DNA of 64,000 nt. It comes from Clostridiales bacterium. Its GTDB lineage: Bacteria > Bacillota > Clostridia > Oscillospirales > Oscillospiraceae. Under the pieces are notes generated by a model. The model was given only the letters and a program-made list of their open reading frames with translations. It had not been told where the DNA came from and did no database searches. Position 1 is the first letter of the stretch; every line of letters starts with the position of its first letter. Location: the NCBI GenBank assembly GCA_004554585.1, contig SFLH01000012.1:6781-70780 (forward strand), read 5' to 3'. This document shows positions 33,793 through 43,294 of the stretch, piece after piece. Position numbers and translations under genes: made by a program.

Positions 33793-35157
33793 TTGAAAAT
33801 TCCCTTGAAAAAGCTGCTGTTTTTCAGCGGTTTGATCCTGCTGGCCCTTGTGGTAGTCTTTCTGGTGGTCCAGGCTCTGCTCCATCTGTCTGACCTGGCC
33901 GAAGGCATGCGCGGGATCATCGGCGCCCTGCGCTCCATCCTGCTGGGCTGCGTGATGGCCTACCTGCTCTACCCCCTTACCCGCTTTTCTGAGCAGTTCC
34001 TTCTCTACCACAACGTCAAGCCCCGGGCGGCCCGAACCCTGTCCACCACCTTTTCCACCCTGGTGCTGCTGGCCCTGCTGGTGTTGTTCGGCTACTTTAT
34101 CATCCCGCAGCTGGTCTTCAATGTTCCCCCCTTGATCCAGAGCCTGCCGGATATGATCAACGAGTTCTCCCAGCGGTTGTCGGATTACCTCACTTCCCAC
34201 GGCCAATCGGCCCAGATCATCACCACCATTTCCGAGAAGATCTCCTCCTCCTTCAACCAATGGCTCCAGGCCGATCCCCTTTCCGCCTTGGTGGACATCG
34301 TGGGCCGGGTGGCTTCGGTGGCCAAGAGCTTGCTCAACTTCATCATCGGCATCATCGTCATGTTCTACCTGCTCATGAGCCGAGACCAGTTCATCGGCCA
34401 GGGGAAAAAGATCCTCTTTGCCGTATGCAAAAAGCGGTCCACCTGCGATGTGATCCTGCGACATCTGCGGGTGATCAACCGCATCTTCAGCGGCTTTGTC
34501 TCCGGCAAGCTTCTCGACTCCCTGATCATCGGCATCATCTGCGGCATCTGCCTATCCCTGCTGAACATGCCCTACGCCATGCTCATCAGCGTCATCGTGG
34601 GCATCACCAACATCATCCCCGTCTTTGGTCCCTTCTTTGGGGCCATCCCCTCGGCCTTCCTCCTGCTGCTCACTGACCCGGGCAAGTGCCTGATCTTTAT
34701 CATTTTCATCATCATCCTCCAGCAGGTGGACGGCAACATCATCGGCCCGAAAATTTTGGGGGACTCCACGGGGCTATCCGCCTTTTGGGTCCTGTTCGCC
34801 CTGCTGCTGTTCAACCACCTGATGGGCTTTTGGGGGATGCTGCTGGGGGTGCCCCTGTTCGCCTCCTTCTACTACCTGCTGCGGGAACTCATCAGCAGCC
34901 GCTTGCGCCGGAAAAATCTCCCCTTGGCTACCAAGGACTACGTCAACATTGCCGGCATCGACGACAACGGCACCATCTCCTATCTGCCGCCCCCTGTCAT
35001 CCAGTTCCGCTCCCTCTTCCGCGGGGAGGACAGCCTCTGGGCGGCCATCTGCCGGCGGGTACGGGGCATCAAAGCCGATCCCACCAAGGAACCTGGCTCC
35101 CCCAAAGAAGACAAGCCCGACGACCCATCTGATCCCCCACCACCCTGCGACCTTTGA
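33793..35157 (+). CDS. AI-2E family transporter
   Basis: A 454-residue polytopic membrane protein with about eight helices and the family block ITNIIPVFGPFFGAIPSAF near residue 275, plus DGNIIGPKILGDSTGL. I place the start at TTG 33793: AAAAGGAGG lies 9 nt upstream, and the resulting N-terminus (KIPLKKLLFFSGLIL) leads straight into a membrane helix. Starting at 33709 would add 28 atypical residues. Members export diverse compounds or ions; the AI-2 role is not general. The C-terminus is long, charged and proline-rich. The next gene starts 18 nt later. Confidence 0.88.
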   Translation: MKIPLKKLLFFSGLILLALVVVFLVVQALLHLSDLAEGMRGIIGALRSILLGCVMAYLLYPLTRFSEQFLLYHNVKPRAARTLSTTFSTLVLLALLVLFGYFIIPQLVFNVPPLIQSLPDMINEFSQRLSDYLTSHGQSAQIITTISEKISSSFNQWLQADPLSALVDIVGRVASVAKSLLNFIIGIIVMFYLLMSRDQFIGQGKKILFAVCKKRSTCDVILRHLRVINRIFSGFVSGKLLDSLIIGIICGICLSLLNMPYAMLISVIVGITNIIPVFGPFFGAIPSAFLLLLTDPGKCLIFIIFIIILQQVDGNIIGPKILGDSTGLSAFWVLFALLLFNHLMGFWGMLLGVPLFASFYYLLRELISSRLRRKNLPLATKDYVNIAGIDDNGTISYLPPPVIQFRSLFRGEDSLWAAICRRVRGIKADPTKEPGSPKEDKPDDPSDPPPPCDL

Positions 35158-35175
35158 TCCCCGGAGGTGATCCCT

Positions 35176-35724
35176 ATGCGCAATCGACAGAGTTTTCGCG
35201 TGGCATTCTGCGGCGTTTTGACTGGCCTGATGGTGGCCGTCATGCTGCTGGGCACCCTGATCCCCAGTGCCACCTACCTGTGTCCTGCCCTGGCGGGCAT
35301 CCTGCTTATCCCCGTGGTATGGGAGCTGGGCGGCAAGGCCGGCGGCCTGGTGTTTGCCGCCGTGTCCCTGCTGAGCCTTTTCCTGGCGCCGGACAAGGAG
35401 GCCGCGGTGTTCTTCGTGCTGCTCTTTGGCTGGTATCCCCTACTGCGGCCCAAGCTCCAGCACCTGCGGAAACTCCCCCTGCGGTGGCTGGTGAAACTGG
35501 TACTGTTCAACCTGGCCTTGGCCGCCATTGCGGCGGTGACCTTTTTCGTGCTGGGCCTGCCCCTTTTCGATGAGCAAGCCCAGGTAGCCGAGAGCCTGCT
35601 GCTGGCCGGGATGCTGGTGCTGGGCAACGTGGCCTTCGTTATCTATGACATTCTTCTGGGCCGGGTGGGCGACCTATATGTCATGCGCCTGCGCCCCAAG
35701 CTTTTCCCCCGCCACGTTCCCTAA
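35176..35724 (+). CDS. Small integral membrane protein, possible ECF-type S component
   Basis: A 182-residue protein with five or six hydrophobic segments and short loops. The N-terminal layout (AFCGVLTGLMVAVMLLGTLIP) is like substrate-binding S components of ECF transporters, but no energy-coupling genes are near. The start at ATG 35176 has GGAGGTGA just upstream; the in-frame GTG at 35167 lies within that site. Cotranscribed with the AI-2E gene. The substrate is unknown. Confidence 0.65.
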   Translation: MRNRQSFRVAFCGVLTGLMVAVMLLGTLIPSATYLCPALAGILLIPVVWELGGKAGGLVFAAVSLLSLFLAPDKEAAVFFVLLFGWYPLLRPKLQHLRKLPLRWLVKLVLFNLALAAIAAVTFFVLGLPLFDEQAQVAESLLLAGMLVLGNVAFVIYDILLGRVGDLYVMRLRPKLFPRHVP

Positions 35725-35769
35725 TTGCCCTGAAAAAGACAGAAAAGAAAGATAGACAAGAGGTTTTTC

Positions 35770-37167
35770 ATGAGACAGAAACTATGCGCCCTTTTCCTCC
35801 TCTGCGCCCTTGCCCTCTCCTTAGCGCTGCCGGCGGCAGCTGCTGGAGAGATGAACTTTTCCGACGTCCCCTCAGACGCCTGGTACTACACCTATGTCAA
35901 GGATCTCTATGACAACGGGGTGGTCAACGGCACCACAAGCACCACCTTCTCCCCCCAGCGGGATGTGACCCTGGGCCAGGCCCTCAAGCTCATCCTCATG
36001 GCGGTGGGCTGGCCCGCTCAGGACCCCACAGAGGCCGGCAGCCACTGGGCCAGCGGATACTATGACTTGGCCCAGCAGGAGGGTCTGCTGCCCATGGGAG
36101 CCGAGCAGCTGGGGCTGGACACTCCCGTCTCCCGGCTGTTCATCGCCCAGGTCATCGTTCAGGCCATGGACCTGACCCGCACCAGCCAGGACCCCTCTCC
36201 CTTTGACGACACCAACGACGAGGCCGCCCTCATTCTAGCTGACCACGGCATTTTCGAGGGCTCTCACAACGACCAGGGGGAGAACCTCTTCCGGCCCCAG
36301 AGCCCCATCACCCGGGCGGAGATCACCACGGTGATCTGGCGGGTCCTCCACTACCAGCCAGAGACCCCGGAGGAGCCGGACAATCCCCCCGACCTGCCGG
36401 AAGAGCCGGGCAACCCTGAGGAGCCGGAGGGCGAGTACTTCTACTTCGGCAGCAAGAAGGTCTACGTGGTGGAGGAAATGCCCCGGCGGACCTACGACAC
36501 CTCCCTCTTCCAGTACGACGAAAACGGTTTTCTCTCCTACGAAAGCGACACTTACACCTCCCGGCTGGGAGTGGATGTCTCCCGGTACCAAGGGGAGATC
36601 GACTGGGCCAAGGTGAAGCAGGCCGGCGTGGACTTCGCCATCATCCGCCTGGGCTACCGTGGTTACGGCACCGGCGCCCTGGTCACCGATCCCTACTTTG
36701 AAACCAACCTCAAGGGGGCACTGAAAAACGGCATCCAGGTGGGCGTGTACTTCTTTTCCCAGGCCATCACCGAAGCCGAGGCAGTGGAGGAAGCCCAGTA
36801 CTGCCTGGACCGGGTGGCAGCGTACGATTTGACCTACCCCATCGTCTTTGACTGGGAACCCTACGACAGCAGCCTGAACCCCCGCACTGAAGGCCTGTCT
36901 GATGAGATGCTCACCAAGTGCGCCGTGGCCTTCTGCCAGACTGTGGAGGCTGCCGGGTACCAGAGCACCGTCTACTCCAACCTGACCTATTTCTACCTCC
37001 ACTTTGACCTCTCCAAGCTGGTGGACTTCCCCCTGTGGCTGGCCCAGTACAACACCACCCCCACCTTCTACTACCACTTTGTCATCTGGCAGTACTCCTG
37101 CACCGGCAAGGTGCCGGGGATCGAAGGGGACGTGGACATGAACATTCACCTGGTCCCCCGGACCTGA
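35770..37167 (+). CDS. S-layer-anchored GH25 lysozyme (SLH + glycoside hydrolase 25)
   Basis: A 465-residue secreted wall hydrolase. The signal peptide (1-24) ends at AAAAG. Two to three SLH-type modules follow (about 28-195: FSDVPSDAWYYTYVKDLYD; a second FDDTNDEAALILADHGI), which bind secondary wall polymers. A proline/glutamate linker (about 197-218, PEEPD/PEEPG/PEEPE) connects to a GH25 domain (about 265-465) with the DVSRYQG start and the catalytic DWEPY motif. It would sit on the cell surface and cut peptidoglycan. A strong terminator follows. Confidence 0.92.
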   Translation: MRQKLCALFLLCALALSLALPAAAAGEMNFSDVPSDAWYYTYVKDLYDNGVVNGTTSTTFSPQRDVTLGQALKLILMAVGWPAQDPTEAGSHWASGYYDLAQQEGLLPMGAEQLGLDTPVSRLFIAQVIVQAMDLTRTSQDPSPFDDTNDEAALILADHGIFEGSHNDQGENLFRPQSPITRAEITTVIWRVLHYQPETPEEPDNPPDLPEEPGNPEEPEGEYFYFGSKKVYVVEEMPRRTYDTSLFQYDENGFLSYESDTYTSRLGVDVSRYQGEIDWAKVKQAGVDFAIIRLGYRGYGTGALVTDPYFETNLKGALKNGIQVGVYFFSQAITEAEAVEEAQYCLDRVAAYDLTYPIVFDWEPYDSSLNPRTEGLSDEMLTKCAVAFCQTVEAAGYQSTVYSNLTYFYLHFDLSKLVDFPLWLAQYNTTPTFYYHFVIWQYSCTGKVPGIEGDVDMNIHLVPRT

Positions 37168-37176
37168 ACCCATATC

Positions 37177-37227
37177 GTGAAAAAACAAGCCTGTCCGCCA
37201 AGATGTCGGACAGGCTTGTTTTTTCAC
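37177..37227. terminator. Bidirectional terminator between the GH25 and HAD genes
   Basis: A 21-bp perfect stem (37177-37197 with 37207-37227) with a 9-nt loop. The A-run and T-run flanks serve both converging genes. The HAD stop codon lies inside its right arm. Confidence 0.9.
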
Positions 37228-37880
37228 CGGACGCTGGCTTTGGCATAAAAGCCAGTAACGTCGGTCAAGTTGGGCAGATAGAGGGTACAAGCAGCTTGCA
37301 GGGCCTGCTGGTCGCTGTAGGGATCGGCCACCCCGGCCACAGGATAGCCTGCCCGCTGAGCGGTGCAAGCAGCGTGGACGGCGTCTTCAAAGACCCAGGT
37401 GTCCTCGGTGGCCGTGCCCATTTGGTCCCGGGCATAGTCAAAGATGGTAGGGGTATTCTTGTCCACCCCCAGGTCCCCGCAGGTCACCAGGCCGTCCAGC
37501 AGGGACAGCAGGCCCGTCCGGGACAGGCCCGCAGTGATGACCTTGCGGTCGGTGGCCGTGGCCAGGTACGTGCGCACACCCCGGCTTCGCAGGGCCCGGA
37601 GGAAGTCCTGGGCACCGGCCTTAGCCTCCACCTGGGTCTGGTAGAAGGTGAGAATGGTGCGGTTGATCCCCCCCTCGATCTCCTCACAAGACAGCCCCAG
37701 CTGGTACCGCTCCCGCAGATAGGCGGCGCACTGGGACAGACTCATGGGAAAGAGAATCTGCCGCAGGCCGGGCTCGGGATCGATTCCAAGGCTGCGCAGG
37801 TAGCGGTCTCCCACGGTGTCCCACAGGCCCATAGAATCCAGCAAGGTCCCGTCCGCATCAAAGATGGCCCCTCGAATCAT
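37224..37880 (-). CDS. HAD-superfamily phosphatase (beta-phosphoglucomutase-like)
   Basis: A 218-residue hydrolase with the four HAD motifs: FDADGTLLDS (nucleophile Asp8 region), a Ser/Thr motif in YLATATDRK, Lys in GVDKNTP, and FEDAVHAACTAQRAG with the acidic pair. The helical cap lies at about 18-85. The sequence resembles sugar-phosphate phosphatases or beta-PGM. The substrate cannot be named. It is alone between two plus-strand genes. Confidence 0.82.
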   Translation of the reverse strand: MIRGAIFDADGTLLDSMGLWDTVGDRYLRSLGIDPEPGLRQILFPMSLSQCAAYLRERYQLGLSCEEIEGGINRTILTFYQTQVEAKAGAQDFLRALRSRGVRTYLATATDRKVITAGLSRTGLLSLLDGLVTCGDLGVDKNTPTIFDYARDQMGTATEDTWVFEDAVHAACTAQRAGYPVAGVADPYSDQQALQAACTLYLPNLTDVTGFYAKASVR

Positions 37881-38003
37881 GGCCCATCCCCTCCTTTTTT
37901 CTCAAACAACTGGCTTAGTGTATCAAAAAAAAGCCCTCTGGTCAAGGTGGGGGGGAACGTGCTATGATAGAGAAAATCTCTGCCTGCAAAGGAGGCATCC
38001 GCC

Positions 38004-38624
38004 ATGTCCCATCCCGCCTGCTTCATCTTCGGGGCCGGTCCCTTTTTCGGCCTGCCCCTCTCCCCTGCCCCAGGAGACCTGGTCCTGGCCGCCGATGGCG
38101 GCTACCGACACTGTCAGGCCGCCGGGGTAGTCCCCGACCTGCTGATGGGGGACTTTGACTCCCTGTCTGACCTACCCCCGGAGGTGCCCCGGCTGACCTT
38201 TCCCGTAGAAAAGGACGACACAGACACCATGCTGGCCATCAAGTATGGGCTGGACCAGGGGTGCCGGACCTTTCACCTGTTCGGCGGCACCGGCGGGCGG
38301 ATGGACCACACCCTGGCCAACCTCCAGGCCCTGGCCTACCTGGCCCAGCGGGGCGCCCGGGGCTTCCTGTACGATGAGAGTGGGGTCTTCACCGCCCTGT
38401 GGAACGACAGCATCACCCTACCGGCCCACCAGGAGGGCATCTTCTCCCTGTTCTGCCTGGGGCCGGAGGCCCATGGGGTGACCATCCGGGGCGGGCAGTA
38501 TCCCCTGGAAGGGGCGGACCTGTCCCCCTTTTTCCCCCTGGGGGTGAGCAATCACTTCCAAGGCCAGCCTGTGGAGATCCAGGTTACCGACGGCTGCCTG
38601 CTCATCTGCCAGCCCCTCCCGTAA
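38004..38624 (+). CDS. thiN: Thiamine pyrophosphokinase
   Basis: A 206-residue kinase that makes thiamine diphosphate from thiamine and ATP. Diagnostic motifs: AADGGYRHC, MGDFDSL, EKDDTDTMLA and FGGTGGRMDHTLAN; the C-terminal part includes GVSNHF. The start ATG at 38004 follows AAAGGAGGC. No THI-box was recognised upstream. Confidence 0.93.
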   Translation: MSHPACFIFGAGPFFGLPLSPAPGDLVLAADGGYRHCQAAGVVPDLLMGDFDSLSDLPPEVPRLTFPVEKDDTDTMLAIKYGLDQGCRTFHLFGGTGGRMDHTLANLQALAYLAQRGARGFLYDESGVFTALWNDSITLPAHQEGIFSLFCLGPEAHGVTIRGGQYPLEGADLSPFFPLGVSNHFQGQPVEIQVTDGCLLICQPLP

Positions 38625-38669
38625 CCTCTCCTCTGCCGGCCCGCCATGGCAGAGTGCCCAGAACACAGC

Positions 38670-38716
38670 AGCGGCCGAAGGCGCCGGAATCTCCAGGCGC
38701 CTTCGGCCGCTGTGCT
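38670..38716 (+). terminator. Terminator after thiN
   Basis: AGCGGCCGAAGGCGCC (38670-38685) pairs with its complement at 38696-38711 around a 10-nt loop. Only a weak T-run follows, so termination may be partial. Confidence 0.6.
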
Positions 38717-38722
38717 TTCATG

Positions 38723-38755
38723 AAAAAAACTCCCCCGGTCCAAAAGGGCCGGGGG
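38723..38755 (-). terminator. Terminator of the membrane-protein gene at 38799
   Basis: On the minus strand CCCCCGGCCC pairs with GGACCGGGGG (one mismatch) and is followed by AGTTTTTTT. It lies 45 nt after the stop at 38799. Confidence 0.7.
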
Positions 38756-38798
38756 ATGGGATGCTCGATCCGTTCCGCAGGAGACTCCCGCAGAGCCC

Positions 38799-39617
38799 TC
38801 ACATAAGCTTCGAGGTGAAATAGACTGCCAGGATGAACAGCCAAGCGGCAATCACCCAGATGGCGTAGTAGGCCGCTGCCGCGCCCAAAGCCAGAGGGGC
38901 CAGCAGCACCACCACCGTAAGGACCACCGTCAGGTAGTAGGGCAGGTAAGCCGCATTGGGCTGCAGGATGGTCAGGGCCTTGTCCTTCCACCGCAGCACG
39001 CCGCCAGAGGCTTTGAGCTTTTGGGCCAGGACCAACCCAGCTACCGCCACGATCACCACCACGGCCAAATAGACGTAGTACAGGGTACCAGCGGCATAGG
39101 CCCGGAACAAGCACAGACCCAGCAGGCCCAGGGCGCCCACCAGCGCACAGCCCAGAAACTCCTTCTGGTACAGGTAGTACACCATAATCAGCACCCCGAT
39201 GCCGGGAATGACCGCCAGCACGATGGGCGCGGTCTCGGCGTTGAGCATGCGCATGATAAAACCAAAGACGCCAATGGCCAAGAAGGTGAAGGCCAGCATC
39301 AGCTGTCCAATGCCGTCTTTTCCCCCCTCCTGCCGATAGACCGCATACCGCTTGCGCGCCAGAAGGAGAAAGACCACAAAGAGCACCACTCCCACCACAG
39401 GGAACACTGCCAGGGCCTTGTGGAGGAAAATGCTCACGCTCAATTCGTTGACCCGGGTATGGATGTAGAAGCGGTTGATGAGCAGCATCACCACTTCCAC
39501 CGCCGCCACAGCAACCAGCCAGAGGAGCATCCGGTTAAAGGCGCGGTCCTCCATCTGCTCCCGGCTTCTGACCTCCGGCGGCTTCTTGCCACCCGCTTTC
39601 ATCTCGTTTTTCTTCAT
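38799..39617 (-). CDS. Hypothetical integral membrane protein
   Basis: A 272-residue protein with a basic, hydrophilic N-terminus (about 1-30) and seven or so hydrophobic segments. I found no family motif. ATG 39617 is preferred because the upstream part of the frame (to 39746) runs through promoter-like DNA; a GGGAGTG lies about 12 nt before it. It is the last gene before the glnS terminator zone, in its own transcription unit. Conserved Tyr-rich loops (LYYVYLAV, YYLTVVL) are visible. Confidence 0.7.
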   Translation of the reverse strand: MKKNEMKAGGKKPPEVRSREQMEDRAFNRMLLWLVAVAAVEVVMLLINRFYIHTRVNELSVSIFLHKALAVFPVVGVVLFVVFLLLARKRYAVYRQEGGKDGIGQLMLAFTFLAIGVFGFIMRMLNAETAPIVLAVIPGIGVLIMVYYLYQKEFLGCALVGALGLLGLCLFRAYAAGTLYYVYLAVVVIVAVAGLVLAQKLKASGGVLRWKDKALTILQPNAAYLPYYLTVVLTVVVLLAPLALGAAAAYYAIWVIAAWLFILAVYFTSKLM

Positions 39618-39772
39618 AATGGTGAAAACACTCCCATGTTCAGGAACAGGTCTCCCCTTGCGGGGGCGTACATGATCCTTTTTATTGTACCAGAAAGACA
39701 GGCATTTCGCAAGGAGAAGAAGGAGGTTCTCTCCCCTGCTTTCCAAAAATTCCTGCCTTGCCAGGCTGGATG

Positions 39773-41467
39773 TTACTTTTTCTTAAAACTGTCCTTCAGC
39801 GAGACGCTCCGGTTGAAGACCAGATGGCCCGGGGCCGCGTCCCGATTGTCCAGGCAGAAGTAGCCCTGGCGCATGAACTGATAGGCCGTGGCCGTCTTCC
39901 CCGGCTGGGGCATGGCCGCCTGGGCCAGGCCCTGCTCCACCTTGCAGCCGGTGAGCACCTGAAGGCTTTCGGGGTTGATATAGTCCAGGAAGTTCTTGTC
40001 CGGTCCGTCGGGAGCGGGATCGGTGAAGAGGTAGTCGTACAGACGGACCTCCGCCTCGGCGGCGGTGTCAGCCTCCACCCAGTGGATGGTGGCTCCCTTC
40101 ACCTTCCGGCCATCGGCAGGGTTGCCCCCCCGGGAGTCGGGATCGTACTCGCACAGCACCTCCACCACCTGGCCGTTCTCGTCCTTGACGCAGCCGGTGC
40201 AGCGGATGAGGTAGGCGCCCTTCAGCCGGCACTCCTGGCCACCGGGAACCAGACGCTTGTACTTGGGCACCGGGGTCTCCATGAAGTCGTCGGCCTCGAT
40301 GTACAGGTGGCGGGAGAAGGGAACCTGACGCTCGCCGGCAGTGGGGTCCACGGGGTTGTTCTCCACGGTGACCGTCTCGGTCTGGCCCTCGGGATAGTTG
40401 GTAATGGTGAGCTTCACCGGGCGCAGCACGGCCATCACCCGCTGGGCATGCTCGTTCAGGTCCTCCCGCAGGCAGGACTCCAGAAAGGCCCAGTCCACGG
40501 TGGAGTCCACCTTGGACACGCCGATGCGCTCGCAGAAATTGCGGATGGATTTGGGGGTATAACCCCGGCGGCGCAGGCCGCAGAGGGTGGGCATGCGGGG
40601 ATCGTCCCAGCCAGCCACCCGGCCGGTCTCCACCAGCTCCCGCAGCTTCCGCTTGGACATGACCGTGTAGTTGATGCCCAGGCGGGCGAACTCGATCTGG
40701 CGGGGCTTGCTGGGCAGGTCACAGTGGTCCACCACCCAGTCGTAGAGGGGGCGGTGGTTCTCATACTCCAGGGAGCACAAGGAGTGGGTAATCCCCTCCA
40801 AGGCATCCTGGATGGGGTGGGCAAAGTCATACATGGGGAAGATGCACCACTGGGTCCCCTGCCGGTGGTGCTCGATGTAGCGGATGCGGTAGAGCACGGG
40901 ATCGCGCATGTTGAAGTTGCCCGAGGCCAGGTCGATCTTGGCCCGCAGGGTGTACTTGCCCTCGGGGAATTCCCCTTGGCGCATGCGCTGGAAGAGGTCC
41001 AGGCTCTCCTCGATGGGGCGGTCCCGCCAGGGGCTCTGGGCAGGGGTGGTGGTGTCCCCCCGGTAGGCCTTGAACTGATCGGGGGTGAGCTCACAGACGT
41101 AGGCCAGCCCCTTGCGGATCAGGTCCAGGGCCAGCTGGTAGGTTTTTTCAAAATAGTCCGAGCCGTAGTAGAACCGATCGTCCCAGTCAAAGCCCAGCCA
41201 GTGGATGTCCTCCTGGATGGCGTCCACATACTCGGTGTCCTCCTTGGCCGGGTTGGTGTCGTCCATACGCAGGTTGCAGATGCCATGGTACTTTTCCGCC
41301 GTGCCGAAGTCGATGGTCAGGGCCTTGCAGTGGCCAATATGGAGATAGCCGTTGGGCTCCGGGGGAAACCGGGTGTGAACCTGCTTGCCCTCGCAGCGGC
41401 CGCCGGGCTGTAATTCCTCTTCAATGATGCTGTGAATGAAATTGGTGCTCATGGTCTCTTCCGCCAT
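39773..41467 (-). CDS. glnS: Glutaminyl-tRNA synthetase
   Basis: A 564-residue class I synthetase. The HIGH-type motif is PEPNGYLHIGH (about 37-47) and the KMSKS-type motif is VMSKRKL. It has the anticodon-binding beta-barrel C-terminal domain. ATG 41467 is chosen because AAGGAGTG sits 7 nt upstream; the nearby GTG at 41476 lies inside that site. GlnRS is patchily distributed in clostridia, which mostly use the GatCAB route, so transfer is likely in the lineage. No gatCAB genes are in the window. Confidence 0.93.
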   Translation of the reverse strand: MAEETMSTNFIHSIIEEELQPGGRCEGKQVHTRFPPEPNGYLHIGHCKALTIDFGTAEKYHGICNLRMDDTNPAKEDTEYVDAIQEDIHWLGFDWDDRFYYGSDYFEKTYQLALDLIRKGLAYVCELTPDQFKAYRGDTTTPAQSPWRDRPIEESLDLFQRMRQGEFPEGKYTLRAKIDLASGNFNMRDPVLYRIRYIEHHRQGTQWCIFPMYDFAHPIQDALEGITHSLCSLEYENHRPLYDWVVDHCDLPSKPRQIEFARLGINYTVMSKRKLRELVETGRVAGWDDPRMPTLCGLRRRGYTPKSIRNFCERIGVSKVDSTVDWAFLESCLREDLNEHAQRVMAVLRPVKLTITNYPEGQTETVTVENNPVDPTAGERQVPFSRHLYIEADDFMETPVPKYKRLVPGGQECRLKGAYLIRCTGCVKDENGQVVEVLCEYDPDSRGGNPADGRKVKGATIHWVEADTAAEAEVRLYDYLFTDPAPDGPDKNFLDYINPESLQVLTGCKVEQGLAQAAMPQPGKTATAYQFMRQGYFCLDNRDAAPGHLVFNRSVSLKDSFKKK

Positions 41468-41577
41468 GGTTGTCACTCCTTCTCACACTGTTTCTGTCAA
41501 TAATGCTTTATTATACACTCTTTGTGGGGGCGATTGCAACTACAACTTCCAAAATGTGCCGGCTTTTCCAGGCAAAA

Positions 41578-43170
41578 TCAGACCTTAGCAGGGGCGGCCA
41601 CCGCCTCTGCCACCCGGACGCCGTCCACAGCCGCCGAGACGATTCCTCCGGCGTAACCGGCCCCCTCCCCACAGGGATACAGTCCTCGGAGATTGGACTG
41701 GAAGCTCTCGTCCCGGCGCAGTCGCACCGGGGAGGAGGAGCGGGTCTCCACCCCCACCATCAGGGCGTCGGGGGCGGCAAAGCCGTGGAGCTTGTGGTCA
41801 AAGGCCGGCAGGGCCAGGGCCAAGGTGTCCGCCACATAGGCCGGAAGGGTCTGGCGCAAGTCCCCGAAGCACACGTCGGGGCGGTAGGTGCTGCGCTGGG
41901 TCAGGTGGTCTGGGCTGGGCAGGCCCCGGAGGAAGTCCCCCACCCGCTGGGCGGGCGCAGCCCAGCCTGCGCGCCCAAAGGCGTAGGCCGCCTGCTCCCA
42001 CTGGCGCTGAAAAGCCACCCCGGCCAGGGGATCGTCGCTGCCGAAATCCCCCGGGCCAACGCCCACCAGAAAGCCGCCGTTGATGTACGCCCCATCTCGG
42101 GCCCGATGGCTCATGCCGTTGGTTACCAGGCCCCCGGGCTCTGAGGCCGCCGCCACAATCTGGCCGCCGGGGCAGACGCAAAAGGTGTAGGCCGAGCGGC
42201 CGTTGGGCAAATGGGCCGCCAACTTATAGTCCGCCGGGGGGAGCTTGTCCCAGCTGTCGCCAAACTGCGCTCGGCTGATGCGCTCCTGCGCGTGCTCGAT
42301 GCGCACCCCAATGGCAAAGGGCTTTTGTTCCATGGACGCGCCGGCTTCCCGAAGCATCTGGAAGGTATCCCGGGCAGAGTGCCCCGGGGCCAGGATTAGG
42401 GCGTCGCAGGCCATGGTATAGGAGTCGTCCCCCTGCTCCACCGTGATCTCCGCCAGTCTGCCCTGACGCAAGCTCAGGCCGGTCAGCCGGTGGCCAAAGC
42501 GCACCTGGCCTCCCTGGGCCTTGATCTCCTCCCGGAGATTGCGAACCATCCCCCGCAGCAGATCTGTGCCCACGTGGGGCTTGTGCTTCCACAAAATGTC
42601 CTCTGGTGCCCCCGCCGCCACAAAGGCCTCCATGACAAAGGCGCGGCGGGGATCGTGGGTGCCCGTGGTGAGCTTGCCGTCGGAAAAGGTGCCGGCACCG
42701 CCCTCCCCAAATTGGACGTTGGACTCAGGATTTAGTTCCCCGCCCTGCCAAAAAGCCTCCACGTCCTTCACCCGCTGCTCCAGGGCCTGGCCACGCTCCA
42801 AGACAATGGGCGCTAGGCCAGCCCGGGCCAGGCACAGACCCGCCAGCAAGCCGGCAGGGCCGCTGCCCACCACCACCGGCGGCAGCGGGGAGGTACGGGT
42901 CACCTGGGGGAAAACATAGGGGGTGTTTTCCGGGCTGAGGGAAACGCGGCGGTCCCTGGCCCGCGCCACCACTTCTTCCTCCTTGGGAACCGCCACATCC
43001 ACCGTCATCACGTAGTGGACATGGCCTTTTTTTCGGGCGTCGATGGACTGGCGCACCGGGAGGCAGCGGTGGATCTTGCTCACCGGCAGGCCCAGGGCCC
43101 GGGCTGCTTTCTTCCGCAGCAATGCCTCATCCCCATCCGGGGGCAGGATCAAGTTGGCAACGCGTACCAT
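41578..43170 (-). CDS. FAD-dependent oxidoreductase (NAD(P)/FAD family)
   Basis: A 530-residue flavoprotein. An N-terminal extension (about 1-90) with a KIHRCLPVRQSIDARKK motif precedes a dinucleotide-binding fold (VVVGSGPAGLLAGLCLARAG) and the C-terminal GEGAGYAGGIVSAAVDG FAD-contact block. This is the widespread FAD_binding_2-like family of unknown specificity. The start ATG 43170 follows GAGGAGG. It follows the prolyl-tRNA-editing gene on the same strand. Confidence 0.85.
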   Translation of the reverse strand: MVRVANLILPPDGDEALLRKKAARALGLPVSKIHRCLPVRQSIDARKKGHVHYVMTVDVAVPKEEEVVARARDRRVSLSPENTPYVFPQVTRTSPLPPVVVGSGPAGLLAGLCLARAGLAPIVLERGQALEQRVKDVEAFWQGGELNPESNVQFGEGGAGTFSDGKLTTGTHDPRRAFVMEAFVAAGAPEDILWKHKPHVGTDLLRGMVRNLREEIKAQGGQVRFGHRLTGLSLRQGRLAEITVEQGDDSYTMACDALILAPGHSARDTFQMLREAGASMEQKPFAIGVRIEHAQERISRAQFGDSWDKLPPADYKLAAHLPNGRSAYTFCVCPGGQIVAAASEPGGLVTNGMSHRARDGAYINGGFLVGVGPGDFGSDDPLAGVAFQRQWEQAAYAFGRAGWAAPAQRVGDFLRGLPSPDHLTQRSTYRPDVCFGDLRQTLPAYVADTLALALPAFDHKLHGFAAPDALMVGVETRSSSPVRLRRDESFQSNLRGLYPCGEGAGYAGGIVSAAVDGVRVAEAVAAPAKV

Positions 43171-43294
43171 GGGTACCTCCTCTCTCCCCGCCAGTAGCGG
43201 GGCTGCGGGCCAGAGCCCGAAGATCACAAACAGCAGAAAGACCCCCGCCGCCGAAGCCGTCGGCGGCATGGGTCCTCCTGCTCCATGGAAAAGC

